Assembly (NCBI RefSeq): GCF_021134715.1 | Contig: NC_060025.1 | Location: 8,060,001-8,124,000, forward strand | Source: Daphnia pulex | Taxonomy: Eukaryota > Arthropoda > Branchiopoda > Diplostraca > Daphniidae | Direction of reading: 5' to 3' | Length of the DNA stretch: 64,000 nucleotides | Shown here: piece after piece, positions 1 to 11,086 of the stretch | How the letters are laid out: the number at the start of each line of letters is the position of its first letter | How positions within the stretch are numbered: the stretch's first letter is position 1 | Program-made: the position numbers and the translations under genes | Notes under the pieces: generated by a model | The model's database searches: none | Told to the model about the DNA's origin: nothing | What the model saw: the letters and a program-made list of their open reading frames with translations, nothing else

Positions 1-199
1 CGTCTTTAAAACTTCTGTCATCATAAACGATTGTGTAACTGCAATTTGAGTGGGCCCCATAGAGTTGAATTATCTTTTCGAAGACCCCAATTTCTCGAGG
101 ACGTAATCGGAAATCCAAATCAATATGGTACAATCCATTCCTTATTTCTTTCACTATGACTTCTGGTGTAAAATTTTCTTTGTCAGAGGATTCGTCCAT
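1..199 (-). CDS. MATH/BTB (SPOP-like) protein, N-terminal part, cut by window start
   Basis: The first 66 codons of a second MATH/BTB gene, starting at the ATG at 199 and running off the window edge. The protein begins MDESSDKENF and continues with VKEIRNGLYHIDL, which closely matches VKEMRNGLYHIDL in the complete gene at 928-2091. It is therefore a tandem paralog on the same strand. Only the N-terminal, MATH-like part is present; the BTB domain would lie beyond the left edge. By family, such proteins are adaptors that bring substrates to CUL3 ubiquitin ligases; that role is inferred. The start is supported because it aligns with an internal ATG (2070) of the neighbour. Confidence 0.75.
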   Translation of the reverse strand, partial: MDESSDKENFTPEVIVKEIRNGLYHIDLDFRLRPREIGVFEKIIQLYGAHSNCSYTIVYDDRSFKD

Positions 200-325
200 T
201 TTATTGGTAGCAATGTAACAGAATAATTGTACAACACATGTAAAGACTAAAGAGAACTTGTACTGCAAAACCACGGAAACTGTTGTGATGGTTTTTTTTT
301 TCGCGGAGAATCGTCGACAATTCCA

Positions 326-348
326 GCGTTGCCACTTGCGACGTTGCC
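326..348 (-). promoter_or_regulatory. Upstream motif shared by the two BTB paralogs (copy 1)
   Basis: A 23-bp block containing two GTTGCC half-sites around CACTTGCGAC lies about 127 bp upstream of the partial BTB gene. It recurs almost unchanged at 2287-2309, upstream of the second BTB gene, whereas the surrounding sequence is poorly conserved. It may be a promoter element; its function is inferred. Confidence 0.35.
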
Positions 349-927
349 GCAACGGCACAAGCGCAGGGATAGATTAGATTCATTAAAATTACAATTTACA
401 GTTCCATATTTGGTTCCATAGTAAAAGCAGAGTGATGGGAAATTTCTAGTTTGTCCATTTTCTTTTCACTTCTCGCGTTCGGTAAACCTTCAAAGAGATA
501 AAATTTTCATTAAAACTATAAAAACAACGAATATATTCAAAATTGTCACCTATTCCGGATTTAAGCCGTTTTCGTGAATGCAGTACTTTTAAACGATACA
601 TGATAATTAATCTCCCATATCTGCAAATAAATTGATGCAACTCTTGTGTAAATAAGACACTTTTGGTACATGGAAGGTTAGAAATAGCTTCATACCAATC
701 CAATCCGTGAAAATAATTTAGCACTTGACAAAGCTATTCTATGCAATAGTAAAATGACGTAGGAGTTTACAATAACATATACCTCTACATTCTATTTTCT
801 GCGTAAAACATTTACAACAAGTACACTAAATGAAATGGTTGGCCGCGAATGAGAAGTTAACATAAGTAAAGGGGGGTAACACAAATTTTACGTGTTTCTC
901 ACATGGAATCCGAAAGGGAAAATGAAA

Positions 928-2091
928 TTAAGTCGATTTAGCAGTTTTGTTGGTTATGTTTAGCAGTTTTGACATGTGCTGCGTAGCCAGTAGGCACAAT
1001 TCCGGGTAGTTTTTAATCAAATCCATCCATTCCGGCTGAGAGAAAATTCGAAGACTGTTGGCAGCCAAAAACTTCAAGGTTGCTTCCTTAAGCTTTGCTA
1101 CTGAGTGGATATGAGACCAAACCAGTAAACGGATGGCATTGTCGAGATTCACACGTTTCAGCAAAACATCGGTGCATTCGGTTTTGAGGTTGTCGATGTT
1201 ATATTTGTCCGCGGCCTCGAAGAGCAACTGCGTCATGTTTTCCTGGGCCAGTTTGGGGGCGCTGCCCGTGTACAGGTAGATGAGGAGCTGCCGGAACACT
1301 TCAATGTCAATGTCAGTGATGGTCACTTTTTTGGTTTTTGATTTCAGAAACTCAGATCGAAACATAGCGGAGAATACTGGGCTGCCGGCCGATAGAATAA
1401 CAACGTGAGCACCAACAGTCTGGCTGTCTTTAAAGTCGAAGTGCACGTCACATAAATGTTGGCTGTAAAACATTTCAGCCAGCCCATCCGACATCATGAT
1501 CACATTCCTTTCTCTTACCGGAGTTCCAAGATCTATCAAAATGGTTATTGAACAAGGATAAATCCTGTAATAGTAGCGATTATCTGGATCTATTGGATTT
1601 GTTACTTCCATTCTCCATTTGTTTGATCCATACTTCACCATTGGTAACATTGAAGATTTAGAACTTGCAGCTTTCTCATAATTAGTTTTAATCCACACTT
1701 GGACTGGACATGATGGTTTGGCTTCCAGATCTTCTGAGAGAAAGGACGTTTCACCAAACTTTTGGCTTTTAGTTTGTGGTTTTTCTTGATCATCAATTAA
1801 ACTTGAGTTAGCTGTGCTCATTTCAGAACCACTGATGGGTGGCATTTCTTCGACAGTAAGCATGAATGCAAATCTGTAAGTATAACATTCATCATTATAA
1901 ATGATTTTATATCTGCGATCTGAGTGAGACCCGGGGAGTTGAATTATCTCTCTAAAGATACCAATTTCTTCATCAGGAGGATATAAATGCAAATCAATAT
2001 GGTATAAGCCATTCCTCATTTCTTTCACCATGACTTCTGAAAAAGTTTGTTCGTTACAATATTCACACATTTTTAATGGTAGTAACATCAA
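928..2091 (-). CDS. MATH/BTB (SPOP/TDPOZ-like) protein
   Basis: Single-exon gene of up to 387 aa. Residues ~8-200 form a divergent MATH-like substrate-binding region. Residues ~205-310 are a clear BTB/POZ domain, with CDVHFDF, GAHVVILSAGSPVFSAMF and the YLYTGSAP segment typical of SPOP. A BACK-like helical tail follows (AADKYNIDNLK, then SHIHSVAKLK), and the protein ends about 70 residues after it. By family this is a CUL3 E3-ligase adaptor, probably nuclear or cytoplasmic. The ATG at 2070 aligns with the start of the neighbouring paralog and may be the true start (380 aa). Absence of introns and tandem placement suggest local duplication, as in arthropod TDPOZ families. No SPOP-type C-terminal nuclear localisation signal is obvious. 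Confidence 0.9.
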   Translation of the reverse strand: MMLLPLKMCEYCNEQTFSEVMVKEMRNGLYHIDLHLYPPDEEIGIFREIIQLPGSHSDRRYKIIYNDECYTYRFAFMLTVEEMPPISGSEMSTANSSLIDDQEKPQTKSQKFGETSFLSEDLEAKPSCPVQVWIKTNYEKAASSKSSMLPMVKYGSNKWRMEVTNPIDPDNRYYYRIYPCSITILIDLGTPVRERNVIMMSDGLAEMFYSQHLCDVHFDFKDSQTVGAHVVILSAGSPVFSAMFRSEFLKSKTKKVTITDIDIEVFRQLLIYLYTGSAPKLAQENMTQLLFEAADKYNIDNLKTECTDVLLKRVNLDNAIRLLVWSHIHSVAKLKEATLKFLAANSLRIFSQPEWMDLIKNYPELCLLATQHMSKLLNITNKTAKST

Positions 2092-2812
2092 TCACATGTG
2101 CAGAGCTTACTGGCTTACTGGCGTTTACAATATTGCACTACAGATATATCAATGGCTTTCATATTTTAGATGAAAGGCCTGATCAACTATTTATCGTACT
2201 TTAAATTTCTCTACTTTAAACCATGTCCATGTGAAACACGGTTTTTTCCGCGCAACTGAAATATCGACAACAATTTCGGGTTTTCGGCGTTGCCACTCGT
2301 GACGTTGCCACGGCAGGACGACTCAGCGAGAATAGGAAAAAGAATTTTGAAAAGCTAACTTTTAGCTTTTCAAAGAGAAATCACCTCATAATTGAAAGTT
2401 AATGATTAACTATAAATCCAAATTCTTTGGCGATGACGGTGTGTCGTGTGCAGTCTCCCCATGCAAACAGACTTTTCAAGTGGCTGTAAACATTTCATAA
2501 CTAATAAGTAATAATATAAGCTTTTCAGCAGTCTTAGGCAAAAATGTATAATGATTAATAAACTAGAATATGATAAGCAGACAAAAAAAATATAGGTGCA
2601 TGTCTATTGTCTCAGTCTCAGTGTACTTTTTTTTACCACGTAAAGTTGAACATTATATTAGCTAATCAAACTTGGGAACATTGTTTGAATGTGAAATAGG
2701 TAAAAAAATCAAGCCCTCTTTAAAAATTTATTGATAATAAAAAATCTAAATTAATTTTTAATTCCGTTTAGTCTATCTCTATGTCAGACACCCTGCCTGT
2801 TATCGGTACAGG
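2092..2812. other. Spacer upstream of BTB gene, no gene seen
   Basis: AT-rich spacer. It holds the second copy of the BTB upstream motif (2287-2309) and resembles bases 280-365 around that motif. No coding stretch, RNA gene or repeat was otherwise recognised. Confidence 0.5.
2287..2309 (-). promoter_or_regulatory. Upstream motif shared by the two BTB paralogs (copy 2)
   Basis: Second copy of the block with two GTTGCC half-sites around CACTCGTGAC. It lies 196 bp from the longer start and 217 bp from the start at 2070. It differs from copy 1 at two central bases. It may be a promoter element retained after the duplication. Confidence 0.35.
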
Positions 2813-3060
2813 TTAATGATCATCTCTCGCCTCTTGATTGGCACTTGATTGACTACCAATTCCCTTCCCTATTTTGTTTGGCGCAATTCTAGGGCAACCT
2901 CTTTTAAACTTTGTGATCCTTAAATAAATATTTTCGCTAACGAAGACGATGAAAGAAATTACGTAACCGATGAACAAGACGTAAAATGCACCCGAAAAAT
3001 TATTCAAGGTTATTTTTGTTTTAATGTCGGATACCTTTTGCATTTTACCTTTTTCGGCCA
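2813..3060 (-). pseudogene. Ionotropic receptor last-exon remnant
   Basis: The reverse strand encodes a stretch like the last exon of the receptor at 3370-5403: KITLNNFSGAFYVLFIGYVI here, ITLAHFSGAFYVLVGGYFIS there, followed in both by a basic tail after the last membrane segment. No matching upstream exons were found between 3060 and 3360; that interval has frequent stops in all frames. This is a broken tandem copy of the receptor 3' end, or less likely an alternative terminal exon of the neighbour. Confidence 0.6.
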
Positions 3061-3369
3061 ATAATTTGAATAACAACAATCCCGAAGTGAATCATAATAA
3101 ATTCATATGGATTATCATATATTCCGTACCTATTATTTAAACAACAGAAAACAAAGAAAAAATACTAGCACCGGATACTGCTATCAACAATTTGTCCCTG
3201 ACTTTATGGGAGGTTCAACATCAACCATTCAAAGGACCAAGAATCTGCCAAAAAAATAAATGAGAATATAAACTAGAAAATATTTGCTAAGGTTACTTAT
3301 AGCTGTACTATAGAGAACTGGTTTTTTACCAAGACTTTTTTGTCGTTATCGTGAATAAGCGATTATCCA

Positions 3370-5403
3370 TCAAGGCAAGGGCACATTGTTTCCTTCATCC
3401 ACAGGTCCTTCAACAATTTCATTTTTATTCGGTCTCTTAAAATACCTCGAGACCCTAAAATAAACGTTTTCGCGGATGAAACTAACAAAGGAAATGAAAT
3501 AACCTCCGACCAAGACATAAAACGCGCCAGAAAAATGTGCCAGAGTGATTTGGATTTGATTGTCGGGTGATGCCTTGATTTCCTGCCTTTTACGAGCCTC
3601 GTTCATACAAAGAGTGGCGTTTTTGCGCTTCTTCTGTTCACTTTCAATCCATTCGTCGATCAGACCGGCTTCGTGCAACTCCATGAACCTGTGCCACGAA
3701 ATTTTTTTGTTTTACAGACAGAGATTTAATCAATGGCTCATTATTAGTTATCAAGAAGAAAATTAATGACATTAATATTACCCTTGGCTTAGGAGCTTAG
3801 TATAGGGACTTCTTTTAGGCAGAGCCCAGGCAAGAGATCCAGGTACGGGGTCGGTTTTTCTGGCCAAGGCCAGATTACATTCACCGGTGGTCTTGTAATC
3901 TTCTTCGATAATATCGATTGCCACAAACATGGTCTTAAAACAGGGAGAAAATTATTTTCCCCGACGCACATACATACTAAAAAAAACTAATAATTACATG
4001 TAGATAGGCGTAGGATTCAAATTTCACTAGGTTAATACATTCTTGAGTAGTTTCGCAGCGGGATTTTGGATTAGCACGCAGTCTATCACCCAGATTTTTA
4101 TACATTCCGTCTTGCGCCGACTGAAATTTTGTCGTTATAATGACAAATGTAGCAAAATTAAGCTTGGAATTGAATTACCGAAAGAACGATATCCACGCCA
4201 TTCCCTTTGTTGACGGCAATCTGAATTTTAGAATTTTTGGCAAGATCTTCGGGGGAGACCACTAGAGCCTGATAATTAGATCCCAAGATGTAAGATATCA
4301 AGAGACTGTTGTAGGCACAGCCGAGTACCAAAGCGCTTAGACACCAAGAACCCACAATGAAAAATAACGCAGGCCGCATTGCTGGAAAAGATCCACCTGT
4401 TTAGAATGTTTTATAAATGGTTGAATACTCTTTGGTATTCTAGCAAAAATCAGCTCTCACCTTGATTAAAAAGAATTCCAAAAATCTGGAAAAAAGCTTC
4501 AGCAAGGCCAATTTGGGTCGTAGTTTCACGACGAATTATTCCACCCTGCGTCTCGTTGATTGAGGCAGTATCGGAAACCGATGCAGAATTAAACGGGCGT
4601 AAGAAAAAGTAGATCGCTACAGCCGTAATGGGCGTTACTAATAATAACCCGATCCAAACCTGTTTTCAACATTCGAGTTAAAATTTCATCAGAATAACTA
4701 AATCAAGTGTTCTTTATACCGAAACCTGGAAAGGTTTGGCTACGGCGTATGAATTATCTAACAATTTCGGCATTGGAATCACGATGGCGACGGATGTGTA
4801 CGTGTATCCTCCTGCAAAGTCTACAACGGCGAAACGGCCTGGCGTCATCACGATGACTCCTAGAACCAAGTCACATTTCTGTAAAAGGGAAAAATTTTGA
4901 ATACATCAATTATCACTTATATGCAAAATGCCTATCTGAAAAGTTGTAATATCTCAAATTGTATTACTCCTTTCTCCATGTAGTAAGCAAGTCCAGGTAG
5001 AGCGTCATTTTGCTTCTCCAATCGAGTATCATTAACTTGAAGGATTGAGTACCTACACGTCAAATGAATCTCTAATAAAATTTACTTTTAAATAAAACAC
5101 CTGAAAAAAAACTTACGTAAAGTTAAATCGTTTGGATAGCGCATTGAGAGTCCTTACTGCTACACCATCGATCTTGAGAATGTAGCCGGAACTGTTTCTT
5201 GCCGCGTAGAGATGAACTGGTGAAACCTTTAGAAGAGACATGCATTAAGTACTCGAAAAAGTTAGATTTTTGGCCTGTAAAAATGGTTTGAAATTATTAA
5301 GGTGTCGCTGTACTTGCAATCCGACGACGAGATGTTTTCCACTGAGATATGAAGAATCGCCTAAGACAACTCTGGTCAAGACGAGTAAAACCGCCACCTT
5401 CAT
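3370..5403 (-). CDS. Ionotropic receptor (IR), nine exons
   Basis: Nine exons (5' to 3'): 5403-5314, 5226-5117, 5052-4968, 4878-4720, 4659-4461, 4396-4179, 4120-3998, 3933-3782, 3688-3370, giving 484 aa. All introns are GT-AG and 46-93 bp. A signal peptide (MKVAVLLVLTRVVLG) precedes a short S1 ligand lobe. S1 keeps the iGluR-type arginine in MTPGRFAVVDF. TM1, a pore region (FFQIFGILFNQGG) and TM2/M3 follow, then S2 and a last membrane segment (FSGAFYVLVGGYFISF). There is no large amino-terminal domain, as expected of divergent arthropod IRs. By family this is a ligand-gated cation channel subunit of chemosensory neurons. Five exon lengths (85, 159, 218, 123, 152) equal those of the plus-strand IR at 8474. 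The ligand cannot be predicted. Confidence 0.85.
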
Positions 5404-6775
5404 TCTGTTTACAGCTCAGAAAGGTAAACAACAGCAAAATGCTAATGTGGTTATGACAGCCGTTCGGGGAAGATATTCTTCTTTTCATCGCAAGGATATC
5501 AGCATAAATCGCTCGAGTTGTCAAGGATACCTAGAAAACACAACCAAAGTACGACAATAAATATTTAACCTGTAATAAAAAGTTCTTTTATTGAAAACAA
5601 AAAAGGTTTTAAAAATAAGTTGAAAAGGTGATGACGCCCAAAACATCTTTTCAAAAATGTAACGAATAAATAAGAATTCCGATTTTAGACAGGGAAGTCT
5701 GCCTAATATATTATGCATCGAAATCTGTAATAATAGAAATGAATTAACTCCATCAAATAGATCAAAATTTTCATGAACATTCAGTTAAAAAAACAATACA
5801 TTATATTAAATCGTCATTCACCTTGACGCCATACTCTTTCACTATTACCTTATTCTCCACATTACCTTCTTTATTTTTAATTGAACCGACAAATCTCATC
5901 AGGCTCGCCATCCTCTTCGTTCTCAAATTTTACGACCGTCTGAAATACATCATTCTCTAGCAACTTCATCGTCAGGTTCCAGATAGGATTTGTTGTTGCC
6001 TATAACAAATTATTAGCATCCTTTATGATAAAAAATAGGAAGTTTAATTTAAGGCACCAACCCGGACGAAACCACCACCTTCATTCTTTTACGCGCTACA
6101 GCTCATTAAGATAAACAACAGCAACAGTAGGCTACATCAACAACAAAATGCTAATGTGGTTATATGACAGCAGTTCGGAGAAGATATTCTTCTTTTCATC
6201 GCAAGGATGTCAGCATAAATCGCTCGAGTTGCCAAGGATACCTAGAAAACACAACCAAAAGTACGAAAATAAATATTTAAATCTGTAATTATTCTATTGA
6301 ATACAAACTATGTTTTCAAAATCAGTTGAAAAGGTAACGTCCAAAACATCTTTTGAAAAATGTAACGAATAAATCAGAATTCCGATATCTATAGACAAGG
6401 AAGTCTGTCTAATATATCGTATGCATCGAAATCTACAACAATAGAATGAAATATTCCATCAAATAATGAAATAGATCAATATTTTCACTTCAGTTAGAAT
6501 AACAATAGATGACATTGTCATCAACTTTAACGCCATATTATTTATACCTTCCGCATTACTTTCTTTGAGTTTTTTTTTTAATTGAATCGAGAGATCTCAT
6601 CAGGCTCCTCTTCGTTCTCAAATTTTACGACCGTCTGAAATGTATCATTCTCTAGCAACTTCTTCGTCAAGTTCCGGACAGGATTTGTTGCTGCCTATAC
6701 ACCAAATTATTAGCATCCTTTATGATAAAAAATAGGAAGTTTAATTATAGGCACCAACCCGGACAAAAACTGCTA
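5393..6775. repeat. Tandem duplication, two ~0.69-kb copies
   Basis: Copy A covers about 5393-6073 and copy B about 6074-6775. Shared blocks include the sequence around the IR start codon (5393 and 6078), a stretch at 5440-5560 repeated at 6140-6270, and a terminal coding exon at 5877-5999 repeated at 6578-6694. Each copy ends in ggcaccaacccggac. The left boundary lies inside exon 1 of the IR, so copy B carries only a start-codon stub (ATGAAGGTGGTGGTT, then stop). Indels are scattered through the non-coding parts. Confidence 0.75.
5877..5999 (-). CDS. Duplicated terminal exon of an unrecognised gene (copy A)
   Basis: A 41-codon terminal exon, acceptor just above 5999, beginning ATTNPIWNLTMKLLENDVFQ and ending CRFN-stop. 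It is the paralog of 6578-6694. The copies differ by a two-codon in-frame insertion and several substitutions, yet both stay open to the same stop. No separate upstream exon was found for this copy. It may be an alternative last exon for the gene at 6578-6895 or a leftover of the tandem duplication. Confidence 0.4.
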   Translation of the reverse strand, partial: ATTNPIWNLTMKLLENDVFQTVVKFENEEDGEPDEICRFN

Positions 6776-6895
6776 GCAACTGATGTTTGAAATTATGGTT
6801 CTTCCCGGATGGCAGTTTCTTCGACAACGATGCGTCTTGCAATGAACCACAGGGTTTCGTCCATACGGCGGTCGTAATAACTTGCAATCCGGAGT
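6578..6895 (-). CDS. Unrecognised gene, last two exons (5' end not found)
   Basis: Two exons: 6895-6759 (45 codons plus two bases, containing SGLQVITTAVWTKPCG and FKHQLLAVFVR) and 6694-6578 (39 codons including stop, containing NLTKKLLENDTFQTVVKF). The donor is GTTGGT and the acceptor TATAG, in phase 0. Conservation of the reading frame in the duplicated last exon argues for real coding sequence. The family is not recognised and no signal or membrane segment is visible here. Upstream exons were not identified; a possible coding block on the same strand at about 6994-7170 ends in a stop and could be an older relic. Confidence 0.4.
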
Positions 6896-6989
6896 CTGAG
6901 AAGAGAAATAAGGAATTCCATTAAAACATGCCAAAAATGTTACCCTCACTAATAGAATACACAAAATCAAGAGTTGCAAAAATCTTACT

Positions 6990-8260
6990 CAAACTTTTTT
7001 GTAGCTCGTGATGTAGGATTTCTGCACATCAGTCCTAGAGGAAATTTGTTGCCTGATGTGATCCATGTTGATTTCCATTTAGACTTGAAATTGGAATTCT
7101 TTCCATCCCAGTCAAAACACATTGGGACTGGTAGTTCACGTGGGAAGGTGCGACTGACAGCACTGAAATTGTTGAGCTCACTTCATCAGATGTAGTACAG
7201 GCGATACAACTTTAACAGTTACCATACCTAAAAGCCTTGGACTTATTGTTGTTGCATTTGAGCTAACTGATGGACTCATGGAGTGACTTTGGGGTGATAC
7301 ATAAAGAGCAAAGTTGTCTTCTAGCACTATCCTCCTACTTCAGCATGGAAAGACTGCAAGTCCATTTCAGGTTTAGCAATCCATGTCTCTCTTCTTGAAA
7401 CTTGGGAAATCCTAGGCTGTTTTGAGCATTTCATTACTTATTGGCTGATTTGATTTGTTTCAACCACGCGAGTAGATCTGGAGGATCATGTGGGTAACAG
7501 TGACACATATACAACGATTGGGCAATAGAGACTAAAGATAACTTTATGTGAACGGATTTATTCGCAAAAGTTCACTATAATCAATCATTCAATCAATTCA
7601 ACGGCTGACACTGTTTACTAGGCGATCTCATCCTTAGCCTGCGGTGGCCTTGGGCTTTTGTTCCCTCATTCCCTGTGACGTCGCATGTCGATGTTCACTT
7701 GTTAATTTTTACTTTTTAGGCAGCTGATTGGCTGGGATCTGTTATTCCGGAACTGGTTTTGAACTTTTGATAATATCACTATCCAAATCATCTCTTAATT
7801 TCAGCCATTTTGCACGTACCTGATTGGGTTGGGGGTGATTGTTATCTAATAGTCTGATGGGGGTAATGGTCATCTGTTAACTGCCTCTCCGTGTCTGAAT
7901 TTGATAATGTCGGTTTTAAGGTCTATTAAATTAATTCACCGCCCCTCAGATAAGGCTTTTCTGTAGAGCCCACGTTAACAATAGATCCTTTGTGCTATCA
8001 TATATACACAATACCGCATTTCATATAAACCGCACATTAATCAATAGCCCTATATGCAGATATGCATATTGCATCAAAGGAAGAGAAAATGTCAAACATA
8101 TGGACCACATATGAAGTAGAATCTCATACTTATTTATTACACAACGATGAATAATTTTCTTTCTTAATAATGTGATGTCCAGTTGCTATGGCAGTGAGTG
8201 CAATAGCAACACGTACGTAGCACACATCCTGTATTGGCAACCAGCAACAACAACAATTCC
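6990..8260. other. Spacer between receptors, no supported gene
   Basis: Contains short open stretches on both strands (for example plus 6974-7195) without recognised motifs or clean exon structure. A GC-rich patch at 7480-7960 has the look of old repeat DNA, but no ends or domains were defined. Confidence 0.35.
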
Positions 8261-8263
8261 CTC

Positions 8264-8276
8264 TTGGGTATATAAA
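8264..8276 (+). promoter_or_regulatory. TATA-box promoter of plus-strand IR gene
   Basis: GGGTATATAAACC about 200 bp before the IR start codon at 8474, a reasonable core promoter. A GTAAGTAA donor-like site at 8319 suggests a spliced 5' UTR. Confidence 0.45.
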
Positions 8277-8473
8277 CCAGGTTTGGAAAATTTCGCTGTT
8301 ATACAGCGGAAATTTTACGTAAGTAATATTTAAGGCTCTCAACCAGTTTAACCTGTAATATTTCAGCTTGTATTTCAGATCGGCCCAGAGTTTGACATCA
8401 ACCTGCCGAGTTCATCTGGCTCTTATTATATTGTTTTGTCATTGTTGTTTGGTCGATAAGATACCTGATTAAA

Positions 8474-10551
8474 ATGCAAATTTCGTACAAGACAAAACGA
8501 TTCACGTTAATTGTTTTAGTGACGCTTATTTTAATAATGAGCGTTGATTTCTCTTTCTCAACTGAGCTTGATTTAAACGGTCGACTCTTGACATTCCTCG
8601 CCTTAGATGTGAGTATCGACTACACTTTTCCGCATATCTTCGTGATTTTGCCCAAAATTGTTGATTAAAGTAGACAAAATGATGCCAACCTGAAATAATT
8701 TAATTTAATCCTTTAGTCTTAGTAAATATAAATTATGTTTCTGTCTATAATATGTTGTATAATATTGTTTGCTTGTCTTTTACCTTTACTCAAGCAACCT
8801 CCCTACGATAACTTGATCCGAGGGCCGAATGGCACTTTCACGTTCACTGGTGTGAACTATAACTTGATTTCTTGGATGTCGAATAAATTCAATTACACGT
8901 AGGCCAATATTGAACATTATGTTAACTTAATTTGAATTAATTTCTTTATTATAATTATGGGGAAATGGACTACAAAAAATACATAGGTTCCGTTTGCTTC
9001 TGATTAACCAATCTCTTGTCGAGAAATACGGTATGCATGGGGCTGCTCATTACCAACTGGCTAACCAAGAGGCAAAATATAAAATTTATTTGCTGCGATA
9101 ATCCAAACAAATTATTATAAACTTTTAATGCTTGCCATAGGATGTTGACAGTATAACGTCTACTTTCTACTTGACTGCCGATCGAGTAGCGAAAAATGAT
9201 CCAACGTCCTTTATATGGACTGAAGGAATGAAACTTATCGTGCCAAGACCTGAAGAAGAAAATCGTTTATTCGCTTTCATCGGACCATTTCAACCGTTGG
9301 TATGCTATATTCTTTTATCACTTTTTCTTCCAATTGTGTTACTAATGTTGTTTTAATGATTTCAGGTTTGGTTGCTGATTTTCATCAGCCTTTTCCCTGT
9401 CATTGGCGCGATGACTTTTTTTACGTGGCTCTACCAACATCTTCATTGGAATAACGATGCCACTAGGGGCACCAATTCCTTTCGATGGTTTACTACTATC
9501 TCTAGTTCCCACATGATTTACGTGATTAACACCCTGACCAATCAAGGTAAACGATTTTTTGCGATATTTTCCAATTATTTCAGCTTAAATGTTTTTCCGC
9601 TAATTTTCTTAACTTTATATAGGGGGTAGAGAAGCATTTGATCGCTTCTCATTTCGGGTCCTGACTGGAGTTTGGGTTTTGTGCGCTATGGTTTTGGTCA
9701 ATTGTTACACTGGAATCGTCACATCTTCACTCACAACGCCAAAGATGAAACCGACCATAAACTCATTTGAAGATTTGGCCGCAAGCAAAGAAGTTAAAAT
9801 AGTTATTCGAGGTGATACGTCGATGGGAGATCAAATCCTGGTAAAATTATTTTAATCAACTCCCCTTAACCTGATCCTTAACTAATATTCCTGAACGAAT
9901 TAGAGAGCAACATCCGGTGTTTACAAGGTTTTTGGAGATCAAGCCCGTCGCAATCCTAATCAACTAGTTGATAATCCTTTCAAATTGACCACAGCATTAC
10001 AAACTGGTCGCTACGCTTATCCTTATGTAAGCGGAAATTGATCTCAATCCTTTGTCTACTTTGACCTTTTTCTGTTCCCTTATAGCTTCACTCTTTATGC
10101 TTCGCCTTTATCAGTTCTCAATATGAGAAAGATGGGGAGTGTCGGTTTAAATTATCGAAGGTTTTACCCGTTTCGATTGGATATACTTCGTTGTTTTTCA
10201 AAAAAGGAACTGCCTTTACTAAAGATATGAGCAAAGGGTATGACATCATTTAAGCACAGTCAATTTAAATATTGAAATTAATTTAGTTTGTGGTTTACTT
10301 ACAACTTACAATAACTCGTGCCCAGACTGATGGAACTGTGGGAGAGCGGACTCGTCCGTTTTTGGGTTAACAACATCCCTTCTAATCCAAAGGCGCGAAA
10401 ATGTTTGGCCGACACTAAACGCGAAGTCACCGGATTAGTCCCCATTAAATTGTCTGACTTGATTAGCGCGTTCTTCATCCTGGGCATCGGACTTGGATTG
10501 GCGACGCTGAGTTTCTTATTGGAAATAATCCAATCTAAATTTCGCCCTTAA
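8474..10551 (+). CDS. Ionotropic receptor (IR), nine exons
   Basis: Exons 8474-8608, 8795-8898, 8987-9071, 9141-9299, 9366-9546, 9623-9840, 9904-10026, 10086-10237 and 10326-10551 give 460 aa. A signal peptide or anchor (TLIVLVTLILIMSVDFSFS) is followed by the S1 lobe with the ligand arginine in YLTADRVAKND. TM1 (VWLLIFISLFPVIG), a pore loop ending LTNQGG, the M3 segment (VLCAMVLVNCYTGIVTSSL), S2 and a final membrane helix (DLISAFFILGIGLGLATLSF) come next. Intron 3 must use a GC donor (GAG|GCAAAA) to stay in frame; all others are GT-AG. Five exon lengths equal those of the minus-strand IR, so both come from one ancestor. By family it is a chemosensory ligand-gated channel; the ligand is unknown. 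Confidence 0.87.
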
Positions 10552-11086
10552 TGCAAAACAAAATTTATAAACAACTTTTAATTATTCTTTTTCGGTGTTT
10601 ACTTGGCACTTAAGGAAAAAACGTAACTTAACACATTTTCTTACCTTTGATGTTGTTGTCGATTCGTTGGGGCAACACTGGATAATTAAGTTCTTCACTA
10701 ATCACTATTCATTTCGTAACTGTGATGAGAGAACTAACGCAATATCCGTCTTAATCTGCACTCTATATCTTAGTCGTTAAACAGGTCAACAACCTGATTT
10801 GTTTTTGAATTATCGCGATTCCGGCGTATTTAGACCTATCCTAAGGTAAATAATCACTGTTGTCAAGGAAACCAGCTTCTTTTATTGTTTTGAATTATTC
10901 AGTGATGTGGAAACAACATTTAATTGAGCAGATAACATGCATTGTAACGTTCAATTAATTGGCTGAGTAAAAAAGTGGGTATAACTGTAAGCGGGTGATG
11001 AAAAGTAACAAATAGTTCTAATACTACGAAGCTTGATGATGATTAAACAAATGAAACGTGAATCAACCAGTGAACTCACGTCATGT

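Noticed and set aside
446-724. 92-residue minus-strand frame
   Set aside because: No motif, no paralog beside the other BTB gene, and poor coding composition.
7440-7960. Remnant of an LTR-type or other element
   Set aside because: Composition changes here, but no terminal repeats, target duplication or coding domain could be seen.
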